NCBI GenBank assembly: GCA_016201105.1
Contig: JACQDN010000063.1
Coordinates: 1 to 47,029, forward strand
DNA length: 47,029 nt
From: Pseudomonadota bacterium
GTDB taxonomy: Bacteria > Pseudomonadota > Alphaproteobacteria > Micropepsales > Micropepsaceae
Reading direction: 5' to 3'
Part shown: positions 42,385 to 47,029 of the stretch, one piece after another
Layout: each line of letters begins with the position of its first letter
Numbering within the stretch: the stretch's first letter is position 1
Notes under the pieces: generated by a model
The model's database searches: none
What the model was told of the DNA's origin: nothing
The model's input: only the letters and a program-made list of their open reading frames with translations
Program-made: the position numbers and the translations under genes

Positions 42385-43944
42385 ATGGCCCGGATCGATC
42401 CGATCGCGATTTCCGTCTTCGCCGCGCTGTTCTTGTTCGTCACCGTGCTCGGCTTCTTCGCCGCGCGCTGGCGCAGGGGCGATCTTTCCCAGCTTCACGA
42501 ATGGGGATTGGGCGGGCGGCGCTTCGGCACCGTCGTCACATGGTTCCTCTTGGGCGGCGATCTCTATACGGCCTACACCTTCATTGCCGTGCCGGCCCTG
42601 ATCTTCGGCGCCGGCGCCGTCGGATTTTTTGCGGTGCCCTACGCCACCATCACCTATGCGCTGATGTTCGTCGTGTTTCCGCGGCTGTGGTCGGTCTCGC
42701 GCAAGCACGGTTATGTGACGGGCGCGGATTTCGTGCGCGGGCGCTTCGGCAACGGCACGTTGGCGTTGGCAGTCGCGGTCACCGGCATCGTGGCGACGAT
42801 GCCCTACATCGCGCTGCAGCTGGTCGGCATGGAAGTCGTCGTCGCGGCGCTGGGCATCAAGATGGACGTCGTCGTGCCGGGCATTGGCCTGGTGCACGAT
42901 TTTCCGCTGATCGTCGCCTTCCTGGTTTTGGCGCTTTACACCTATTCCAGCGGCTTGCGCGCGCCAGCGATGATCGCGGTGGTGAAGGATGTTCTCATCT
43001 ACGGGACCGTGCTGGCGGCGATCGTCATCATTCCCGCGGAGCTCGGCGGTTATGCGAAGATCTTCGCCGCCGTCGATCCGGCCAAACTCACGCTGGCAGC
43101 CGACCCGCTGCACAATCCCGGCGCGGTGTCCTATGCGACACTGGCTCTGGGTTCAGCGCTGGCGCTGTTTCTCTATCCCCATGCGATGACCGGCGTGATG
43201 AGCGCGTCCAGCCGCCATGTGGTGAAACGCAATGCCGTGGCGTTGCCGGCTTACTCGCTCGCGCTCGGCTTGATCGCGCTGTTGGGCTACATGGCGGTGG
43301 CTTCGGGTGTAAAAACCAATCCGGCCTATGCCGCAGGCTTCGCGCAGTTCGGCAACAATTTCGCGGTGCCGGCCCTGTTCCTGAAGGCGTTTCCCTCCTG
43401 GTTCGTGGGCTTTGCCTTCGCCGGCATCGCCATCGGCGCGCTGGTGCCGGCGGCCATCATGTCGATCGCCTGCGCCAATCTTTTCACCCGCAACATCTAC
43501 CGCGAATATTTCGATCCCAATTGTTCACCGGCGCGCGAAAGCCAGGTGGCCAAAATCGCGTCGCTGGTGGTGAAGGCGGGCGCGCTCGTCTTCATCCTAA
43601 AAATGCCGACGACCGACGCCATCAACTTCCAGCTGCTCGGCGGCATCTGGATCATTCAGACGCTGCCCACGATGCTGATGGGACTCTACACGCGCTGGCC
43701 CAATCCCTGGGCGCTGCTTGCGGGCTGGGCGTCGGGGATCGCTGCGGGAACAGCGATGGTATTGAGCCTAGATTTCAAAGGCTCAACCTTCGTGCTGCAC
43801 ATTTTCGGGATGGCCATTCCCTGCTACGCGGCGCTGAGTTCGCTGATGGTGAACCTCGCAGTGGCCGTTGTCTTAAGTGCCGTGTTCAACGCGGCAGCGC
43901 GCAGACCCCATGTCGATGCGACAGCGGCGGCGGATTATGTTTGA
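42385..43944 (+). CDS. mctP: Monocarboxylate/solute symporter of the SSS family (MctP-type)
   Basis: A 519-residue transporter with about 13 membrane helices. Typical SSS segments are LLGGDLYTAYTFIAVPALIFG (helix 2), the central ALFLYPHAMTGVMSASSRHVVKRN and AFAGIAIGALVPAAIMSIACANLFTRNIY, a very conserved block. MctP proteins take up lactate, pyruvate, acetate or alanine; the exact substrate here is an inference from the paired DUF3311. ATG 42385 directly follows the DUF3311 stop. A repeat element follows the gene. Confidence 0.86.
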   Translation: MARIDPIAISVFAALFLFVTVLGFFAARWRRGDLSQLHEWGLGGRRFGTVVTWFLLGGDLYTAYTFIAVPALIFGAGAVGFFAVPYATITYALMFVVFPRLWSVSRKHGYVTGADFVRGRFGNGTLALAVAVTGIVATMPYIALQLVGMEVVVAALGIKMDVVVPGIGLVHDFPLIVAFLVLALYTYSSGLRAPAMIAVVKDVLIYGTVLAAIVIIPAELGGYAKIFAAVDPAKLTLAADPLHNPGAVSYATLALGSALALFLYPHAMTGVMSASSRHVVKRNAVALPAYSLALGLIALLGYMAVASGVKTNPAYAAGFAQFGNNFAVPALFLKAFPSWFVGFAFAGIAIGALVPAAIMSIACANLFTRNIYREYFDPNCSPARESQVAKIASLVVKAGALVFILKMPTTDAINFQLLGGIWIIQTLPTMLMGLYTRWPNPWALLAGWASGIAAGTAMVLSLDFKGSTFVLHIFGMAIPCYAALSSLMVNLAVAVVLSAVFNAAARRPHVDATAAADYV

Positions 43945-43953
43945 AGAAATATC

Positions 43954-44127
43954 TCACGCGGAGACGCGGGCGCGGCCGTGCCGCGCTGCGGAGTGGATTT
44001 AGCTGAATATGGTGCAATTATCGGGCAATAGCCGAAAATCTGTTCGGCGCGCGGAGCGCGCCCAAATAACGATTTCACCGGCACAGTTCGCCACGAGAGC
44101 TTCTGTATCCTCCGCGGCTCCGCGTGA
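43954..44127. repeat. MITE-like element, second gene-less copy
   Basis: The left arm begins TCACGCGGAGACGCGGG (43954), the right arm is CCTCCGCGGCTCCGCGTGA (44109-44127), and a central hairpin GGCGCGC-GGA-GCGCGCC lies at 44046-44062. The same order occurs at 16832-16983. The element sits between the convergent symporter and pstB genes and could stop transcription of both. No gene is present. Confidence 0.7.
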
Positions 44128-44151
44128 ATCATTTTTCTTGAAACAAAAACG

Positions 44152-44928
44152 TCACCCAAACCGTCCCGTGATGTACTCTTCGGTTTTCTTGTTGTCGGGT
44201 GACGTGAAGAGTTTTTCCGTCGCGCCGAATTCCATCAGTTCGCCCAGATACATGAACGCGGTATAGTCCGACGTGCGCGAAGCCTGCTGCATGTTGTGGG
44301 TGACGATGCCGATCGTGTAGTCCTTCGACAATTCGTCGATCAGCTCTTCGATCTTGGCGGTCGAAATCGGATCGAGCGCCGAGCACGGCTCGTCCAGCAG
44401 GATCACTTCGGGGTGTGTCGCCACGGTGCGCGCTATGCAAAGCCGCTGCTGCTGGCCGCCCGACAGACTCAAACCGGATTCGCGCAATTTGTCTTTGACC
44501 TCGCTCCACAACGCGGCGCGCTGCAACGCATGCTCGATGCGGCCTTCCAATTCGGAGCGCGGCATCCTCTCGTAGAGCTTTATGCCAAAGGCAATGTTGT
44601 CGTAGATCGTCATGGGGAACGGCGTCGGTTTCTGAAACACCATTCCGACCTTGGCGCGCAGCAGGTTCACGTCTTGCCGGCTGTGCAGAATGTCTTCGCC
44701 GTCGAGAAATACTTGTCCTTCGGCACGCTGGTTGGGATAGAGCTCGTAGATGCGGTTCATCACGCGCAGCAAAGTAGATTTGCCGCATCCCGACGGCCCG
44801 ATGAAGGCGGTGACTTTGCGATCGTGCAGCGGCAGCGAGATATTCTTCAGCGCTTTGTTGGAGCCATAGTAAAACGACAGACCGCGGATATCGACCTTGG
44901 TTTCGGATGCGGTCACTCGGGCGTTCAT
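44152..44928 (-). CDS. pstB: Phosphate ABC transporter ATP-binding protein
   Basis: A 258-residue ATPase. Walker A is GPSGCGKST (about 44-52), followed by [18 protein letters not shown] (the PstB-specific Q-loop region), the ABC signature LSGGQQQRL (about 155), Walker [14 protein letters not shown] and the switch THNMQQA. ATG 44928 begins the natural N-terminus; the longer frame to 45111 overlaps pstA. It is the third gene of pstCAB, 5 bp after pstA. phoU, which commonly follows, is absent here. Confidence 0.97.
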   Translation of the reverse strand: MNARVTASETKVDIRGLSFYYGSNKALKNISLPLHDRKVTAFIGPSGCGKSTLLRVMNRIYELYPNQRAEGQVFLDGEDILHSRQDVNLLRAKVGMVFQKPTPFPMTIYDNIAFGIKLYERMPRSELEGRIEHALQRAALWSEVKDKLRESGLSLSGGQQQRLCIARTVATHPEVILLDEPCSALDPISTAKIEELIDELSKDYTIGIVTHNMQQASRTSDYTAFMYLGELMEFGATEKLFTSPDNKKTEEYITGRFG

Positions 44929-44933
44929 GATCG

Positions 44934-45797
44934 TCAACTCCGCTTCGAACTGAGGCTGCGCGCCACAATACTGAGGGTCAGGACCGTTGCCGTGATCAGC
45001 AACGCGCCGGCCCAGGCAAGTTTGTGCCATCCGTCGTCGGCCGACATCGCAAAATTGTAGATGACCTGCGGAAGGCTCGACATTGGTTGATCCAGATCGG
45101 TGCTCCACCATTGATTGCCGAACGCCGTGAAGAGGAGCGGCGCCGTTTCACCGGAGATGCGCGCAACCGCAAGCAGAATGCCCGTAACGATGCCGGCACG
45201 AGCGGCGCGCCAGGTCACGGTCCTGATCACATGGCTGCGCGGAGCGCCCAGAGCGGCGGCCGCTTCCCGCAAGGTATGAGGAACCAGAAGCAGCATGTTC
45301 TCTGTCGTACGCACGACGACCGGAATCACGATGACGGACAGAGACGCCGCGCCGGCCCAGCCGGAGAAACCGATATGCCAGAAGTGGCCGTTGTCGACGA
45401 CGAGCACTTCGTAGACGAACAGGCCGATAATGATGGAGGGCGTCGACAGCAAAATGTCGTTCACGAACCGCACGGCAGTTGATAGGCGCGTATTGCGCCC
45501 ATATTCCGCGAGGTAGGTTCCCGCAAACAGGCCGATCGGCGTGCCCGCAACAACTGCAAGCGTGCTCATCATGACACTGCCCATGATGGCGTTTGCCAGA
45601 CCGCCGGCTTCGCCGGGCGGCGGCGTCATCTTGGTGAAAAGGCTGGGCGTCAGGTTGGCAACGCCGTCGGAGATGAGCGATCCCAGGATCATGGTGAGCC
45701 AGGCGATCCCAAAGATCGCCGCGCTCACCGACAGGATGAGGAACACCACGTTGCCGAGCTTGCGGCGGACATAGAGCGCGCGGTCGATCGTTGCCAT
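44934..45797 (-). CDS. pstA: Phosphate ABC transporter permease PstA
   Basis: A 287-residue permease with six membrane helices. Conserved segments are [56 protein letters not shown] and the EAA-type loop [24 protein letters not shown]. This marks the high-affinity phosphate channel subunit that pairs with PstC. Its ATG (45797) abuts the stop of pstC. Confidence 0.96.
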   Translation of the reverse strand: MATIDRALYVRRKLGNVVFLILSVSAAIFGIAWLTMILGSLISDGVANLTPSLFTKMTPPPGEAGGLANAIMGSVMMSTLAVVAGTPIGLFAGTYLAEYGRNTRLSTAVRFVNDILLSTPSIIIGLFVYEVLVVDNGHFWHIGFSGWAGAASLSVIVIPVVVRTTENMLLLVPHTLREAAAALGAPRSHVIRTVTWRAARAGIVTGILLAVARISGETAPLLFTAFGNQWWSTDLDQPMSSLPQVIYNFAMSADDGWHKLAWAGALLITATVLTLSIVARSLSSKRS

Positions 45798-46781
45798 CTA
45801 GCCGCCTGCCCGGCGTTCTAGCGCGCGCAACGACAGTTGCGCCAGAGCAAGAACAATGAAGGTGATGACGAACAGTATGAGAGCAAGCTCGATCTGTGCG
45901 GAACGATAGAGATCGCCATCAGCTTCGGTAAACTCGCTGGCGATGGTGGCGGAAATCGTTGTCCCCATTTCAAACAGCGACGCATGGATTCTGTGCGCAT
46001 TGCCGATGACGAATGTCACGGCCATGGTTTCTCCCAGTGCGCGGCCTAGCGCGAGCATGGCGCCACCGACCACACCCACGCGCGTAAACGGCAGCACGAC
46101 ACGCCACATGACTTCCGTTGTCGTGCAGCCCAGCGCATAGGCCGCTTCTTTGAGGTGCGGCGGCACTGTCTCGAACACATCGCGTGTCACCGCGGAAATG
46201 AACGGCAATATCATCACCGAGAGAATGAGGGAGGCCGTGAAAATACCGACCCCATAAGGCGGGCCTGCAAACAGGACTTGCAGATAGGGAACGTCTTGGA
46301 ACAACGAAATCAAAACCGGCTGCAACGTCTCCTGGAATACCGGGGCAAACACAAACAACCCCCAGATGCCGTAGATGATCGACGGAATGCCGGCCAGCAG
46401 TTCGATGGCGATGCCGATAGGACGGCGCAGCGGACGTGGGCAAATCTCCGTCAGGAAGATTGCGATTCCGATTCCAATCGGAACCGCGACGATCATGGCA
46501 AGTATCGAGGTGACAACCGTTCCGTAAATCGGCCCCAGCGCACCAAACTGCTCCGTGACGGAGTTCCATTTCTGACTGGTGAGAAACCCGAGTCCAAATC
46601 TATTGATTGAAGGCCATGAGCCTTGCATCAGCGCTACAAGGACGCCGATAAAAACCATCACGACGATGAGCGCTGCTAGCATGGTGAGCGCGCGAAAGAA
46701 TGCGTCGCTGCGGGAGAAGCGGCGCACGGAGGCAGTTCTGTCCTGGGCGGCGAAAACTTCCGTCAAGGCGGCGTCGACCAT
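45798..46781 (-). CDS. pstC: Phosphate ABC transporter permease PstC
   Basis: A 327-residue permease with six membrane helices. The family blocks are LGPIYGTVVTSILAMIVAVPIGIGIAIFL, ELLAGIPSIIYGIWGLFVFAP and the EAA loop LKEAAYALGCTTTEVMWRVVLP, followed by LGRALGETMAVTFVIGN. ATG 46781 is the best start; the longer frame to 46850 adds a non-conserved stretch. It is preceded at about 130 bp by a PHO box. The substrate-binding gene pstS does not precede it within the window, at least not in the first 250 bp. Confidence 0.96.
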   Translation of the reverse strand: MVDAALTEVFAAQDRTASVRRFSRSDAFFRALTMLAALIVVMVFIGVLVALMQGSWPSINRFGLGFLTSQKWNSVTEQFGALGPIYGTVVTSILAMIVAVPIGIGIAIFLTEICPRPLRRPIGIAIELLAGIPSIIYGIWGLFVFAPVFQETLQPVLISLFQDVPYLQVLFAGPPYGVGIFTASLILSVMILPFISAVTRDVFETVPPHLKEAAYALGCTTTEVMWRVVLPFTRVGVVGGAMLALGRALGETMAVTFVIGNAHRIHASLFEMGTTISATIASEFTEADGDLYRSAQIELALILFVITFIVLALAQLSLRALERRAGG

Positions 46782-46908
46782 GGCTAGCCGTGAACTCTTC
46801 AGGGAATTGCGAGCGGCCGGGAGACCGAAACCGGCTGTGCGCCGGAGCAATCCCCACCCATTCGATCGGCCGGTTCACGGCATGACGCAGCCTCTCGGTG
46901 CAACGTCC

Positions 46909-46937
46909 ATCACAGTTGGATGAAGCTTTTGTGACAG
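46909..46937 (-). promoter_or_regulatory. PHO box upstream of pstC (three half-sites)
   Basis: On the minus strand three 7-bp half-sites, CTGTCAC, GCTTCAT and CTGTGAT, follow each other with 4-bp AT- or A-rich spacers (11-bp period). The PhoB consensus is CTGTCAT repeated in the same phase. The first site agrees at 6 of 7 positions and the other two at 5 of 7. The box lies about 128 bp upstream of pstC, so phosphate-starvation control by PhoB is likely. Confidence 0.8.
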
Positions 46938-47029
46938 ACCCCCCGAGTACCGTTTAGAGCAATTTTGGAATGAGCTGACTCGGGATGGATTCCCAAAGTT
47001 GGCTTGATAAGCGAGTCTCGGATCGAAGC

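Noticed and set aside
42318..44006. 562-codon frame overlapping the symporter in another frame
   Set aside because: Arg/His-rich shadow of the symporter gene; no membrane helices or motifs.

Overview
The window looks like chromosomal DNA of a high-GC alphaproteobacterium. Signs of this are the HIG1-type twin-transmembrane protein, the ModE-type regulator, the DUF3311/MctP-type symporter pair, a remnant of the short lysine-rich H1-like protein common in this class, and several palindromic intergenic elements. No rRNA, tRNA or CRISPR array was recognised. Genus cannot be fixed from the sequence alone; an order such as Rhizobiales or Micropepsales is a guess.

Layout. 1-0.2 kb: tail of an IS630-type insertion sequence next to what may be a broken gene end. 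0.3-9.6 kb: housekeeping genes, including leuC, a HIG1 protein, a NnrU-type membrane protein, two small signalling/enzymatic genes (Hpt, chorismate mutase), a thioredoxin-reductase-like ferredoxin reductase with its [2Fe-2S] ferredoxin, a coupled DUF2975/HTH/membrane-protein trio, a methyltransferase and a DUF4188 protein. 9.7-18.5 kb: secreted TPR and double-retropepsin proteins, M24 peptidase, glyoxalase-fold protein, GST, methyltransferase, 4Fe-4S ferredoxin and an acetyltransferase. 18.5-25.2 kb: a CoxE-like VWA protein and a MoxR ATPase, which often sit side by side, are here separated by a GxxExxY gene inside a pair of inverted repeats and by a minus-strand block encoding an exported caspase-like protease with two YARHG domains, an exported M15 peptidase, two envelope proteins and a broken H1-like gene. 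25.3-30.5 kb: Rieske oxygenase, TPR-2OG-Fe(II) oxygenase, small membrane protein, comM. 30.5-35.9 kb: a probable accessory island bounded by comM and a second, diverged fragment of a comM 3' end. It holds an AlkB-like hydroxylase operon (with an unlisted 47-residue membrane peptide), a membrane-anchored GH19 enzyme and a patatin-like lipase. 36.0-38.2 kb: three TadE/TadG-type genes. 38.5-44 kb: NTF2-like protein, DUF2127, ModE-like regulator and modA without modBC, a probably truncated exported protein, and the DUF3311/MctP-type transporter. 44.2-47 kb: pstC-pstA-pstB behind a three-part PHO box.

The features most worth a second look are (i) the GxxExxY gene, whose Shine-Dalgarno-like sequence and last codons come from 26-bp inverted repeats that also occur as short gene-less elements elsewhere in the window; (ii) the exported caspase-YARHG/M15 block between MoxR and VWA; and (iii) the comM-bounded island.
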